Below, piece after piece: positions 11,656-24,044 of a stretch of DNA of 64,000 nucleotides (position 1 is its first letter; each line of letters begins with the position of its first letter). The position numbers were made by a program, and so were the translations under genes. The notes beneath the pieces are model-generated. The model was not told the DNA's origin. It worked only from the letters and a program-made list of their open reading frames with translations, and searched no databases. The stretch comes from Gigaspora rosea (lineage: Eukaryota; Glomeromycota; Glomeromycetes; Diversisporales; Gigasporaceae): contig QKWP01000106.1 in NCBI GenBank assembly GCA_003550325.1, forward strand, positions 445,027-509,026, written 5' to 3'.

Positions 11656-12466
11656 TGCTTATTGTCTTTCCTGTATATGTATATGTGTTTATATCCTGTT
11701 TGCTATTTAAAAATATTTGAAAGTACATATATTAAAAAACTCTATTTAACCAATTCAATAATAACTAGGATAGAATTGGGTATTCTAAATATCCTCTAGA
11801 TTCATGAAACTTAATAATTATTCCATAATAAGGTCGCTTAAATTTACATGTGTAACGATTTCTGATATGAAGGCTTTTTGGCTTATTATTAATAAAACTC
11901 TAAGCTTGGCTGTTATTCTAAGCAGATTTATTCACTTTTTATAACATATACTTATTAAGCAGTATGGTATTGATGATAATGGTAAAATGAAAATTTTACA
12001 ATTAGGGCTGGAGCTGTCAATAAATATTGTCATAACTTTGGCACAAAGTCTGTACTACACTTTTCGCACTTATTGCATACAAGGCTGTGCTTATATTGAT
12101 AGAGGCAGACATAAAGAAACAATAAGAAAAGAATATATATTTTTAGTAACTGGAATATATAAAAAGCACAAACATAAACATTCCCTTTAATAAGAGGAAT
12201 AAAGTGCAGTATAGTAACAATAAGTATCATTTTTACATTAATCTGATTATCTATACCAAAAATGAAATTTAATTTGGTCTTTTTAAAGGTCCCGGTCAAA
12301 TTTTTGAAATTCATAACTAATATAGCTCATATTTGTCAAATCAGAATGTCAACATTATAAGAATTATTGTTGCATTCACCCTTATAGTTACATTTTGTGC
12401 CGGAACTCCAACAGCGCATGATATATAAATTATTGAAATTGATTATTTATTAAATGATTATTTTTT
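11656..12466. other. Non-coding stretch
   Basis: Short open frames on both strands (for example 11987-12190 and the complementary 12030-12314) overlap each other, are low-complexity and show no domain. I see no gene or structured repeat. Confidence 0.45.
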
Positions 12467-12843
12467 TTAGGCGACGCAAAGTTAAGTTTTCATTTTTGTA
12501 TAACCTGCCAATCCAATTTTTTCAAAAAAAAATTTTAATTTTCAATTGTACTAATTATTTCATTTTTGCCATTTAATTTTTTTTACCAGTGTCACCCGAT
12601 GATGACCTTAATTTTTTGAAATACCCAATAGTTCCAAAAATAATACAAAATTTTCTTATTCAAAGTTGTACAAACTGAAAAATGAATTTTGCGTAGTCTT
12701 ATATGTGAACATGAGAACTTATTAATTTATAGTAGATTAAAAAAATTAAAAAATTAAAAAAAAATTAAAAAATTCTACTCGCCGACTGGAATTTTGGAAC
12801 ACCATGCATGCAAAACAAAAAATTAACTTCATGTGGTCTTATA
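12467..12843. mobile_element. MITE family with ccacgcaagttaa ends, copy A
   Basis: The left end (aggcgacgcaaagttaag, then tttttgtataacctgcca) and the right end (tgcaaaacaaaaaattaac, then atgtggtcttata) are inverted copies. A shorter relative lies at 45663-45862 and shares both ends and the internal block attttggaacaccat. Copy A is longer because of A/T-rich interior sequence. It is non-coding. Confidence 0.65.
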
Positions 12844-13199
12844 TAAAATCTTTTAATGATATTGTGCAAATAAAGAAGCTTAAGAAAGAGAGGAACTCTA
12901 GACAACGTTATAAATAAAGTTCTTTGAAAGTATTTATTGAAAGCTTACTTTCTATATATAAGTACCTTTTCTAGTGATTTTACTTATCAAGATCTTCAAG
13001 ATCAATAATGTTGCACAATAAAATTTCGCGTATGACATCATTAGGATGATCTTTCGTGCAATTTTTCTTAAATTAAAGTCATGTAAAAACCCATTTTGTA
13101 TATTTAAAAAATTCCAACACTATTTCCATTATATTAATTTTTAATTTTAATTTTATTTTTGTAAAAAATAATTGATAAATAACAATGACAATACCAACA
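12844..13199. other. Non-coding AT-rich stretch upstream of the Helitron remnant
   Basis: No gene or clear repeat is visible. Helitron coding similarity begins only near 13200. Confidence 0.4.
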
Positions 13200-13328
13200 A
13201 TATTAATGAAACTTCCAAAGAGTGAAGGCTTAGATTAAGGAGAGAGGCTGCCATGAAACGAAAAATAAATCAAACAACTGAGCAGGCAGAAAGACTTAAA
13301 TGACAGCGCAGAAAGTCATACGCACGAG

Positions 13329-13580
13329 CAGTGTTGTTATTTGGACGTTTTTTGAACATTTTGAACATTTTTTCAAATTAAAATTTCTTAAAATTTTATT
13401 AAGATAATCTATTTTAATTTTTTCACCAATGAGTCCAGCACCTAAAAAAATATATAATTATATATTTTTTTAAATTACTTTATTGATTAGTTAAACATGG
13501 AACATAGGCTTGGACGATTTTGGACAATCTTGGATATTGGACAAAAAACATAGTATGGACACGTCCAAGTGACAACACTG
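13329..13580. mobile_element. hAT MITE (CAGTGTTG ends), copy 1
   Basis: This is a 252-bp element with inverted ends cagtgttgttatttggacg and gtccaagtgacaacactg. It is flanked by 8-bp target copies cgcacgag (13321-13328) and cacacgag (13581-13588) that differ by one base. It lies inside the basic N-terminal part of the Helitron gene, so it is younger than that gene copy. A full-length sister in the opposite orientation is at 44196-44445. Confidence 0.93.
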
Positions 13581-13689
13581 CACACGAGTATCTTTATTAA
13601 AACCCACTATATCCTCAAATAACACTTTCATACCATTATCACAAGAAAACCTATTTAGAAATGTTACTATTTCCTTACCTAGCCTAAAT

Positions 13690-13772
13690 ACAAAATCTGT
13701 TCCAAGAGCACGCATTACAAAATCTGTCCCAAGGGCATGCGTTACAATATCTGTTCCAAGAGCACGCATATA
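13690..13772. repeat. Three copies of a 27-bp repeat
   Basis: The unit (ctgttccaagagcacgcatt plus acaaaat) is repeated three times in the Helitron 5' region. Being 27 bp, it preserves frame and would add a nine-residue repeat to the protein. Confidence 0.8.
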
Positions 13773-16700
13773 TCCTTTTGATTCAAATAGTTTACAATGA
13801 CATACTCTTGGAAGAATGAATTACTCATGTATTAGCTATGGTGCACTAAAATGGCTAGAAGAAAGGTGTACAGATACACCTAAAAAATCAACAGAGTTTA
13901 GCACATATTGTGCACGAGGAAAGGTTCTTCTCCCATCTCTGCAAGAAACACCATCACTATTAAGAACTTTACTCACTAATAATAATGCATGGTCATGTGA
14001 ATTTAGATAAAACATATGTGCATACAATTCCGCACTGGCCTTTACATCTATGAGAGCAAAAATTAATAAAAGAGTTACTGGGTAAGGGGCATTTATAGTT
14101 TTTGATACATGGTGAAATGTATCACCGAATTGGGACTCTCCTTCCTCAATCTGATACAGACTCTCCTGAATTTGCACAAATTTATGTATTTGATACAGAA
14201 CATGAAATTCAAAATAGGTATAATATTATGCCTTCCTTAAACGAAACAACTTTAGAAGCAGGCAGAATTTTACAACTGAATCCATCCCAAAATCTAACGA
14301 TGATAATAAAAAATTCTAGGACAACAGTTTATGTCGTTACAATATTCCGAAAACATCTAAAATAGCAGCCATTATGGTAGGCAGTGAAAATAATGAAATT
14401 AATGCATGCAATCGGGATATTGTGCTTCGTTCACTTTCTGGAAACCTGTAGCATTTTTCTAAGTTACACAGAGCATATGCTCCATTGCATTATATTCTTT
14501 TGTTCCCTATAGGAGAAGATGGATGGCACCCATATATCCCTGTTCGTGGTAACATAGACTCCGAAGAGTCTCGTGATTATTATGATGGTAATGAAAGTAA
14601 TGAAAAATATGTCTCTATGATGCAGTATTATTCTTACCGGATTCAGATTAGACCCAGAAAAAGTGAGGGACTTCATCTTGCTGAGCGCCTTTTCCAGCAG
14701 TATATAGTAGATGCTTATGCGAATGTAGAGCAAAGTCGTCTTAACTATTTAAAGCACAATCAAAAAAAGATTCGTGCTGAACTCTATAACGGGTTACAGA
14801 ATACTATAAATATGCAAGATAAAGTTCCTGAAGATTTATCAACAAAAAATATAGGCAGGCAAATTATCCTTCCCTCAAGCTTCACTGGAGGGCCCCGTCA
14901 GATGCATCAATTATATTAGGATGCAATGGCCATTGTGTGCACATTTGGTAAACCTGATCTTTTTATTACCTTTACTTGCAATCCTATGTGGCCGGAAATT
15001 GTTAATGAGCTTCTTTATAGGCAGACTGCATCTGATCACCCCGATCTAATTGCTAGAGTCTTTAATATGAAGCTGCATTTTTTAATGAAAGATATTATAA
15101 AAAATAGCATTTTTGGAACGGTTATGGCCCATATACACGTTATTGAGTTCCAAAAATGTGGCCTTCTACATTCTTATATTCCTATTATTCTTGTCTCAAA
15201 TGACAAATCTAAGGATATTAATGATTATGACAGTATCGTATCAGCTGAAATTCCTGATATAAACGTCCATCCTCTAGCCAATGAGACTATTCAACGATCA
15301 ATGATGCATGGTCCTTGGTTTAGCTTATCCAAATGCCCATGCATGAAAGATGAAAAATGTTCTAAAAGATACCCACGTTCCTTTTATACCAATACAAGTG
15401 AGAATTCGGATAGCTATCCCAATTATAGACGCCCTGACAATGGCCGGTCAGTTGAGGTTAAAGGCGTACAACTAGACAATCATTAGGTAGTGCCTTATAA
15501 TTTATATCTCACAACCAAATACAATGCACATATAAATGTCGAAATATGTTCTTCTGTTACCGCAGTCAAATACCTTTTCAAATATATTTACAAAGGTCAC
15601 GATCATGTAACAGTTGAAGTAGGAAGACCACAAGAGGTAGGATTAATACAAGAACCTACTAATGAAATTCGACTTTATTTGGATACGCGTTATGTATCTG
15701 TATCTGAAGCTGCCTGGAGATTATTCCATTATAAATTGCATGCTGAAAAGCCTGACATTATGAGACTTCAGGTTCACCTTTCTGAACAATATATTGTGAT
15801 TTTTCAAGACGATAATAACTTGAATGAGATTATAACACATAGGGAAGTTGCTAAAACCACCTGATGGCATGGTCGAAGCTAACATGAAGTTTCTGGAAGC
15901 ACATAACCTTACTTACGGGGATTTTCCTACTCAATGGGTTTATGATAAGCAGAAAAAGAATGGAAGCCAAGACAAAGAGGAAGCTCAATTGGGTGGATGT
16001 ATTTTGTATATCCTAAAATGGGCGAACGTTACTATCTTTGTTTGCTGCTTAACAAAGTACATGGCACAACTTTATTTAAAGATCTTTGATCAGTTAATGG
16101 AGTTAGCTATAACACTTTCAAAGATGCGTGTGAAGCTTTAGGCTTGCTTCAAAATGATAATATGTGGGACGAATGTTTGACTGAAGCCAAAAATATTAAA
16201 TCTAGAGCACAATTACGTCACTAATTTTTCACAATTCTTATTTTCTGTCAGCTCACTCGACCGAGATATTTTGGGAAAAGCATATTACTGCTTTCTGCGA
16301 TAACATTACTGAATTCGACAATGAACTGATTTACATAATAGAGTATTACATCACCTAGAGTCTATTTTACTCAAACATGGAATGAGACTTAAAGACTTTC
16401 CAAACATGCCGACACCAGTATTATTACCAGAAGTATTTTAGCACAATTATTTAGTTGCAAAGGAGCTACAATTTGATGTTGAAATGCTTGACCGCAGAGT
16501 TAGAGAAGTTTACCCATATCTAAATACGGAACAGAGGGCCATCTTTGATGAAATACTTTTAGCAGTAGAAAATAGAATGTCTAAAGTATTCTTGATAGCC
16601 TCAGAGGCGAAGGAAAGATTTTCCTCTACAGTGTCATATTAGATAAAGTTTGATCTCCTTCTATTAGAAGGTGGTCGTACAGCACATTCTCGCTTTAAGA

Positions 16701-17074
16701 TTCCGATTGACTTAAACAATAATTTGACTTGTAGTATTTCATATGGGACAGATCTTGCAGTCCTTTTGCAACAATCGCACCTCATTATATGGGACGAAGC
16801 TCCTATGATAGACAAGTGTGCACCTGAGGCAGTAAATCAAACATTAAAAGATCTAATGAAAGCAATAGATTCTGCTTTGGAACACCAACCCTTTGGAGGC
16901 AAAGTCATTGTATTTGGAAGAAATTTTCAGCAGATTTTGCCTGTGGTGCCCAAAGGCAGAAGAGAACATATAGTAGATTCCTGTCTGCAGCGATCTTCAT
17001 TATGGTGGCACATAAAGATAATAAAGCTGACAATTAATATGCGTCTTTACTGAGCTAAAAATGCTGAAGATGCC

Positions 17075-17345
17075 ACAGTTATATTTTCTTATATCAATTG
17101 TTAATGAATTTGAATTGTGATTACATTCTTGATTAAAATTTACTCATCAATATTTTGTGACTACGGGATAATTTTATTTTGTTTTGATTGATTCCCTTAC
17201 AATGTCATTTTTTGCAAGTACAGAATTTGTATTGGTATTCACAAACTATGACACACTTCTTTACAGTTATATTTTCTTATATCAATTGTTAATGAATTTG
17301 AATTGTAATGACATTCTTAATTATAATTTACTCATCAATATATTA
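17075..17345. repeat. Direct duplication of about 80 bp at a 188-bp spacing
   Basis: The segment at 17075-17155 (acagttatattttcttatat, then caattgttaatgaatttg) recurs at 17263-17343. The first copy sits exactly at the point where Helitron similarity ends, so the duplication may mark the breakpoint. Confidence 0.85.
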
Positions 17346-17916
17346 GTCTTTATATTTTGATCATGAGTTATACAACCAATCAAAAAAAGCATTAACTTGA
17401 TTATTTTGCTATATTAATTTTAGCACACTGATCATCTTTTGACATATCCGTGATTTTATCGGTTGCTAGATCGATATAAAACTATAAAACACTGTGAAAA
17501 TTAATTGATTATCAAATAATCTGGGCGGCAAAAAATTCCGACCAAAAATTTTAGAAATCATTCATCTAAATATTTGGTTGAATAAAAAATTTTTTTGATA
17601 TTTGCTAATATATTCACTATTTTTTATTAATCTTATATTTTATCTATCATAGAGCTTTTGTCATATTTTTGCACTTGTTCTTTACTTGCACTCATTCTTG
17701 CACTTATCCTGAACTTGAGACCAAAATAGTTTGTAAATATTAGGCAATCAAACAACAAAAGTAAACTTAGCAAATTCATGTTTCATGATTTTTGTATTGT
17801 TTAAGAGCATTAATAAGGAGTTAAAAAATGATATAACAATTATTCAACTATTATAATAATTACTCGACAATGACAATCATCATAATCATCTTACGTATTC
17901 TGTTAGTTTTTAGTAA
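17346..17916. other. Non-coding AT-rich stretch
   Basis: I see no gene, inverted repeat or RNA here. Confidence 0.4.
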
Positions 17917-18125
17917 GTTAGTGGTGTTCAAAAAATTTGGCATATCATATAACCTGAGCCTCTCCGGCGATTCGGATTCAGACCTCGGATTGAACCCGCG
18001 GTGCATTAATACTAGCTTTGTAATATTATAGCAAAATTACAATCTAAGCAATTTTACTTAGCAAAATTATTAGGTCGGAGTGGCTCAGATTACATGATGT
18101 GCAAGATTTTTTGGACATCACTAAC
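17917..18125. mobile_element. Small MITE with about 40-bp inverted repeats
   Basis: The left end gttagtggtgttcaaaaaat and the right end attttttggacatcactaac are inverted copies that extend inward to gagcc/ggctc. The interior is more GC-rich (cctcggattgaacccgcgg). The ends resemble hAT ends (tagtgrtgtyc), but I could not find a matching 8-bp target duplication. Confidence 0.75.
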
Positions 18126-19107
18126 TCACTAGTTAGTTTTTCCACATTTAGGTCACATTTTTCAAATACGACCAATCAGAAATGTTAAAGCAACAGACCC
18201 AGAATTGAAGTATATAAATAGATTAGAATGTTAATTATACTTATTTTATATTTAATTCTATATAAAATTTTGATGGAATAACATGCGCATGATTCGGAAC
18301 ATGCGCATGATTGAGGAATCATGTGCGCGCATGAAATTCACCTCTAGTTAATATACAACAATAGAATACAATATAACATACTCTGTTATAACATAGAAAA
18401 AAAGCCATGCTGCCTTATTTAAAAAAATTTTTTTTATATAAAAAAAAAGCCATGTAGCTGAGTTATTGATCACTATCATATTTTTCAGAGCTGAGGTCAT
18501 TCTGAATTTAAAAGCCCAAAGACCAGTTTTTTCTTGATAGCACCCACATGTTTACATGCTTGTATGAATGTGCCAATTATTTATTAGATTCTTTAAATTG
18601 GACAGACACACATACCTTCGCTATAATCTTTTATTATGGCCTTTGATGAATATTGATTATTAATTTATCATACTGGCAAAAAAATCTGATAAAAAAAATT
18701 AGTAAAATCAGAGAATCGAATTATAAACTTTAATCGGGGCAGTTATATAAGCATTAAGCGGATGCATATTTACTACAATTTAAGTTGTCTCAGACGGTTT
18801 GCAATTTTTTTTCGCTATATCTTTTTGATTATGATCATGATCATATAATATATATGAAAAATGGCGAGAGTAAAAATTTCCTTTTCTGGGTGTTGTGAGG
18901 AAATTTTTTATATCGATCTCTGTATGAAAGAGCCACAATAGCCGAAAATGAAAAGATCATGTTCATATAATATATAACAACAAATATTACACAACCATAT
19001 ATGGTAGGTCATAATGGTCAGATCAAAATTATAAAGCGTTAATTATTATATGTATACAATTTGCTGAATTAATAAAGGATATAGAGGATAGACCTCTCTT
19101 TAAAAAA
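18126..19107. other. Non-coding stretch with one GC-richer hairpin
   Basis: The region at 18278-18345 holds aacatgcgcatgatt twice, followed by the inverted form aatcatgtgcgcgcatg, and could fold into a hairpin. The rest is AT-rich with no gene that I can support. Confidence 0.45.
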
Positions 19108-19290
19108 AAACAATAGTATAATAAAAAGTTAAAAAACACTAATATGGTTTTTTTTAGTATTGCAAATGCAAAATTTTTTTAAACCCTATTTCATAATTTA
19201 TACCATATATCGTTGGTTCATTTTTTTTAAGTTGTACAAATTGGCATAGTTTATTTATATTGGAATCTTTTTAACAAATAAAAATTTGCC
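19108..19290. repeat. Dispersed repeat (copy at 25870-26005, partial at 43460-43600)
   Basis: The block aaaaagttaaaaaacactaa, then tatggttttttttagtattg and ttgtacaaattgg, matches 25873-26003 nearly exactly. Its tail (tttatttatattggaatctt) also occurs at 43470-43500. It is non-coding and of unknown family. Confidence 0.8.
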
Positions 19291-19362
19291 ATGCAAATCA
19301 AGATTTCTATTATCATCAACATAATTGCCTATTCAAAGAATATTATTTTTTAAATAAAAATC

Positions 19363-19917
19363 ATGTATAAAAGCAGGTTTATACTTGAATGGTTGATATA
19401 TCATTTTTCATCAAAATTTGTATATTATATTTTTTCTTTTTTAATGATTTCGATTTGTTTTGATAATAATTACAATGATGATAATGATAATTATTTACTT
19501 AATTCATTTCAAACAAATAGTGATAATTGTTTAGAAATAGATACTTTAAAACATCGGCACTTTGCTACTACATTTAATCAACAACAATTCTCTAAATCTG
19601 GATATGAACAAGTTCCTCTTGAGCCTATTGACTTTGATGAAAATAGAAAATTATATAACCCGTTACGTTTACCTAAAAATAAGGTGGTAACTAAATCTCA
19701 CTATATACTGTGATTTGATGCCCATTCTGATTTAAATGATGCTTCTATATTAAAGATTTTATCTTTTTGGCAACAATATAATGATATTCTTATTCTGGTA
19801 TTCTTTACTGTTTTATCTTTTTGGATGAGATTTTATTTGATTTCTTATTCATCATTAGTTGTTTGGGATGAGGTATTTATTAATCAAATTATCAAATCTT
19901 TTTTTTACATATCTTAA
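19363..19917 (+). pseudogene. Protein O-mannosyltransferase (PMT, GT39) N-terminal exon fragment
   Basis: The frame from ATG 19363 begins with a membrane-like segment and an Asn/Asp-rich stretch. After an in-frame TGA at 19711-19713 it continues in the same frame to a TAA at about 19917. The downstream part reads LILVFFTVLSFWMRFYLIS followed by YSSLVVWDEV. This matches the first transmembrane helix and first lumenal motif of dolichyl-phosphate-mannose:protein mannosyltransferases, where a conserved Asp-Glu pair (VVFDE or VVWDE) contributes to catalysis in the ER. The usual HFGKF after WDEV is replaced by FINQI, and the rest of the roughly 700-residue protein is absent. I read it as a broken or truncated duplicate of a host PMT gene. 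The call rests mainly on the WDEV block. Confidence 0.6.
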
Positions 19918-19964
19918 AAACAAATCCATTAATTTTCTGTTTTGATTGAAAAAAAATTTTGGAT

Positions 19965-20085
19965 TTTAACTGGCTTAGTTCAGGGGGAGAGTAACGGCAT
20001 TGGATCCAGCCAACATCAAGAGGCCCTGCGTTCAAATCCCAATTATGTCAGATTAGGTCCGAAATATTTTTTTGCATGATTTTGG
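19965..20085 (+). repeat. tRNA-like SINE head or tRNA pseudogene
   Basis: The sequence contains tggcttagttcagggggaga, like an RNA polymerase III A box, and 60 bp later gcgttcaaatccc, like a B box. The D arm is recognisable, but acceptor and T stems do not pair well. It is therefore not a functional tRNA and is more likely a tRNA-derived SINE 5' end. The hAT element at 20217 lies about 130 bp downstream. Confidence 0.5.
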
Positions 20086-21402
20086 CTTATAATTTTCACC
20101 ATTTTAATTTTGGCCACAATTATCATTATTTTTTTCTTTAATGCTGATCAAATCAAAATAAATCGAAATTTTATTCAAATCAATCAAAATTTTTCTGTGT
20201 CCCTGATAGGGAGGAGCAGGGTTGGCACATTTGTCCATTGGTATTAATGGACCCAGGTCCATTGACCAAATCCATTGGCTCCATTGGGATAGTCAATATT
20301 TCAATGACCAATGGACAAGTAGGTTAAATAAATTATATAGATAACTTTCATTACTATTTTTGTATAATTCATTAAACGTTAGTCAAAATCCATGCAAACT
20401 TGATGATTAACATATAATCACTCCTTTTGTAAAACCTTTGTAACATGTTAATGTGTTAGCACGTACATGTTTTAAGGGGCACAGATTATAAACCTTCTTG
20501 ATAGCACGTCAACATGTTAGGCTTAGTAGTTCCATCATTGAATAGCATGTAGCACATTAAATGACACGTTAACATGCCAAACGACATGATAACGTGTCGT
20601 GTATTAAATTCAAATGTATATAAATGAATGAATTTGACTTCAATAAAAAGAGACACATGTAGAGAAGTTCACTTCAATTTTATCTAAGAAAAAATAAAGG
20701 GAGTAAGCTAGTCTAGTGTTAAAGAGACCTTTATTCGAGTAAATCGGAAACTTATCTCCTAATGACTATTTGAGTTAAATCAGTTAAACGCATACACTCT
20801 TCCTCCTTAATAGTTACACTAACTTCTTGCTGCACCTTTTCTATTTATAATAATACTAGCGAGTAGAAGTTTAGATAGTCATTTGATGTTGGCCACAAAA
20901 TTTTTTTATATAATGTAGTAAAAAATTATATATGTATATAATTGGTAAGTAGTAAATAAATTAAGCCAAATTGGGACACTACCTGTATTTAGATCGTTAG
21001 AACTTAATTAGTACTGTATTTTGTCCTTCAATGCCCAATATAAGTTTTAAACTTATTAAGAATAGTGTATATGTGAGAATAAAATTATAGAAAACTAGAA
21101 GCTTGTTTTTTTATTAGGCAAAATCGAATTGAATTTGAACGATAGTTTATATAGCAGTATAATAAAGTTTCATCTATGAATTATGCACAAAACAGTTTGT
21201 ACAAATATACATTTGAGTACAAAATATTGAAAGGTTAAATTTGCACTTTCTATCGCTGTTCAATATTCAAAGAATAATTCAATCAGATGAAATGCCATAT
21301 AAACTATACACTTCTTAAACACTTAGTTTTAATATATAACTACACTTTTTATTGATATAAAAATATACATTTTATATATTATAAAAATATACATTTTATA
21401 TA

Positions 21403-24044
21403 TTATAAATCAGAAATAAACAGAGGGGCTGGAATATTATCTTTAAACAATGTTTGTAATTTCCACTTTGCGTCATTACTGATAGCTGGATGGTCTGTAT
21501 GATTAATATTTCGTTCTGAACCAATATCATTCAAACTAATATCGATTTCATCCAACTGCACATCTTCATTAGTTAGGTCTTCTTCGGATATCATGCTTAT
21601 CCATTGTTCAACTACATCATTCCAGTTATCCGCATTAATTGTAGATTCACATTCTTCATCTTCGATTTCATCATCGGAATTATCATTAAAAGTAGAGGTG
21701 CAATCATGATAGTGTAAATTAGTATTTTTCTCAAGTGTTGGCAAAGGTAATGCAATATTATTTTGTTTATGGTTTTTTATTGAGGTTTCGATTTCTTTTA
21801 GGCGATAATGGTGATTCATAGTAGCACGAAGTTGACTCATCTGAAGTATCTTCTGAGGCTATATAATTTTTAAAAATTAATAAACTCAAATATATCAGTA
21901 TATTAAAATATTAAATATTAACAATTTAACAAACCTTTAAACGAGATCGTATTTTGTTATGTAACCAACCCATACAAGAAAAAGTCTCTCGACAGAGGCA
22001 GTATTAATGCAAATTCCAAAAATACGGCATGCTATTTTACCTAATTCTTTTGCTGAAGTGCTACAATATTCCCAATAACCCATAATATTATTAGCAAACT
22101 GGTTTGCAACAAGTATTGTAAATGGCTTTTCCTTTTTTCGATATTTTTCAAGCTCCAGTAAAAGAGTAAGAGGTTCATAACCAAACCAGTTACAATAATA
22201 ATATATAAGCCAGTCACTAAGTTGAAAATAAAGTTGATCATTCATAGAACTAAACATTGACATTCCATATTCAGGATGAAGGAGAAATGAAAGAAGTAAT
22301 AAAGGCTGTTCCCATAAATTCCATCTGTGTTCTAATCGACCAATTATACAATTAGCAAATTCTTCATTTGGATAATTTTTGTATAAATTTATCAAGTAAG
22401 ATATACAATGAAGGACCTCATATAAATATGCTTTATCACATTATAATTTATTAAGGCATGCACAATAAGGAAAAAGAAGCTGGGAAAGCTCTTGTAATTG
22501 TGACCACCAACTTTCATTATTAATAATTTTGCATATATTATCAGGTAAATAAAGTGCATTAGATCCAATTTTTGAAGAGAATTCAAATTTGGCAACTAAA
22601 GTCTATATGCATTAATAAATTTAAAGTATAAATTAGAATAGTTATTATGCTCAAGAATTCTAAGGTAACAAACGAATATCTGCATAAAATTAACTTACTT
22701 TTAATGCACTTTTAAACTTAAGCAAGGAATTAGTACAATAAAAGTAGCTATTCTAGCATACTTCTATAGGACTAGCAAATGAAATAAAATGCTTGTATAA
22801 TGAATATTGCTCATCATGAAGTTTGCTAATAAAATAGGAATGATTGGCATTTTTAAAATATCCTACAACCGTAATTGCTGATTTCATCGTTTTATTAAAA
22901 TCATCAGATTCCTTAAAAATTTCCCCAATACATAAATTAAACTGATGGGCAAAGCATGGCAAAAAAATTTTGTCAGTATGAATTAATCTTAAACGACATC
23001 TATAATCAAAATAAAAGTAAATTAATATTTTTTATAATTGCATATATATTATATAATATTCTTTAAAATTACCTTGAAGCTGCATAAGCGGCATCACTAT
23101 CAGTTACAAGTCCTACTATCTTTATTTCCAATAAATTAATTTCATCAAACATTTCTTCAGTAATTTGCATAATATCTTCATATTTTTTTCTACACCCATT
23201 TATATCAATTGCATTCCATATTAATGTCTCACCACTTGATGTAATTAAAACTGAACCCAAAATTTCTTGGTTTACAACATTTTTCCACCCGTCAAAAGCC
23301 ATCATAATTCTATATGAATCATTACGAGCTTTATCTTGTATATAAGTTCTGTTAATTTCAACTGCATTTTTTAAAATACGACCAGCTAGCTGTTTTCGAC
23401 TAGGTAATACTAAATTAGGATTTAACCACTTATAGTGTGCAATTACTTTTTTTCTTCTACCCATTTAAATGACCAACCATTTGATATAGTAATATCTAAA
23501 ATTTGATTTTCAAATTGAGCTTGTTCTGAAACCATTGGTACCCGAGCAAGAAAACTATCAATTTTAGTTTTAGTTTTTACTGCTACTACTGATTTTCAAC
23601 TGTACTTTTAATAATATTATCATCAGAAGAGTCTAAAATTTTAGATAGTGATATTAATTTTAATTTACTATTATATAAATAAAAATATATTAAATAAATT
23701 TTTTTTACCTTCTTGGCAATCTAAACGTAATTTTTTAGTTGGTTGTTCTTCACTATTTAAAATATTTTTTGCTTGTTCTTCTCCACCAACTTTATGTATA
23801 AATTTATATATGCTTTAAGATGATTTTTTACTAATTTTTTTCGATTGACAAGTTTAACTTTTTTTGAATTTGAAGCTTCAAAACAGGGCTGGCAATAACA
23901 ATATTTATCATATGGTTTTTCAGGATTAACATATTCATCAGTAGTTATAATAAATTCTGTAAGAAAATGTCTTTGTTTTCCTCCAGAATTCTTTTTAGGT
24001 TGGGTTTTTTTAGTAGCCGACATCATAATTGAAAATGGATCCAT
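21403..24044 (-). pseudogene. hAT transposase with BED-type finger (in 20217-24918)
   Basis: From ATG 24044 the first exon (MDPFSIMMSATKK) carries a BED-like finger (YCYCQPCF...NHLKAY). Introns with GT-AG ends are visible at about 23637-23710 and 22999-23070. The core has IMMAFDGWKN (first catalytic Asp), GLVTDSDAAYAASR and, joined across the second intron, FLPCFAHQFNLCIGEIF, which is typical of hAT. The dimerisation region reads ELGKIACRIFGICINTASVERLF. An acidic tail (DEIEDEECES) ends at 21403 after one more intron near 21850-21940. Two in-frame stops in the middle (near 22760 and 22440) and a changed segment after SVERL make it probably inactive unless complemented. The protein would mobilise elements with CAGRGTTGGCA ends. 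Confidence 0.9.

Larger units (their letters stand above)
13200..17070 (+). pseudogene. Helitron Rep/helicase gene (decayed, 3' truncated)
   Basis: This is the remnant of the single large protein of a rolling-circle Helitron. The order is a basic Arg/Lys-rich N-terminus (about 13230-13600, interrupted by an hAT MITE), the Cys-rich block around GALKWLEERCTDT (13846), then the Helitron N-terminal domain with YHRIGTLLPQ (14120), HYILLFPIGEDGWHP (14485) and FGKPDLFITFTCNP...WPEI (14940). In the Rep domain the HUH site appears as EFQKCGLLHSYIP, where the family normally has HAH, so the second His is lost. The two-tyrosine motif survives as KYLFKYIYKGHD (15570). The PIF1-type helicase part keeps LLLEGGRTAHSRFKIP and IIWDEAPM (Walker B, 16785), but Walker A is unrecognisable and similarity stops shortly after LTINMRL at about 17070. 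There are many stops and frameshifts, and the copy is immobile. No 3' hairpin/CTRR end follows it. Confidence 0.93.

Noticed and set aside
13491-13769. Minus-strand frame with a nine-residue repeat (ALGTDFV)
   Set aside because: It is a by-product of the 27-bp repeat read on the wrong strand of the Helitron gene, and it also crosses the MITE boundary.
17985-18005. B-box-like sequence (gggttcaatccg on the minus strand) in a MITE
   Set aside because: There is no A box at the right distance and no tRNA fold, and it lies within an inverted-repeat element.
22041-22241. Second minus-strand frame inside the hAT
   Set aside because: It is a shadow of the transposase dimerisation-region frame at 21937-22395.
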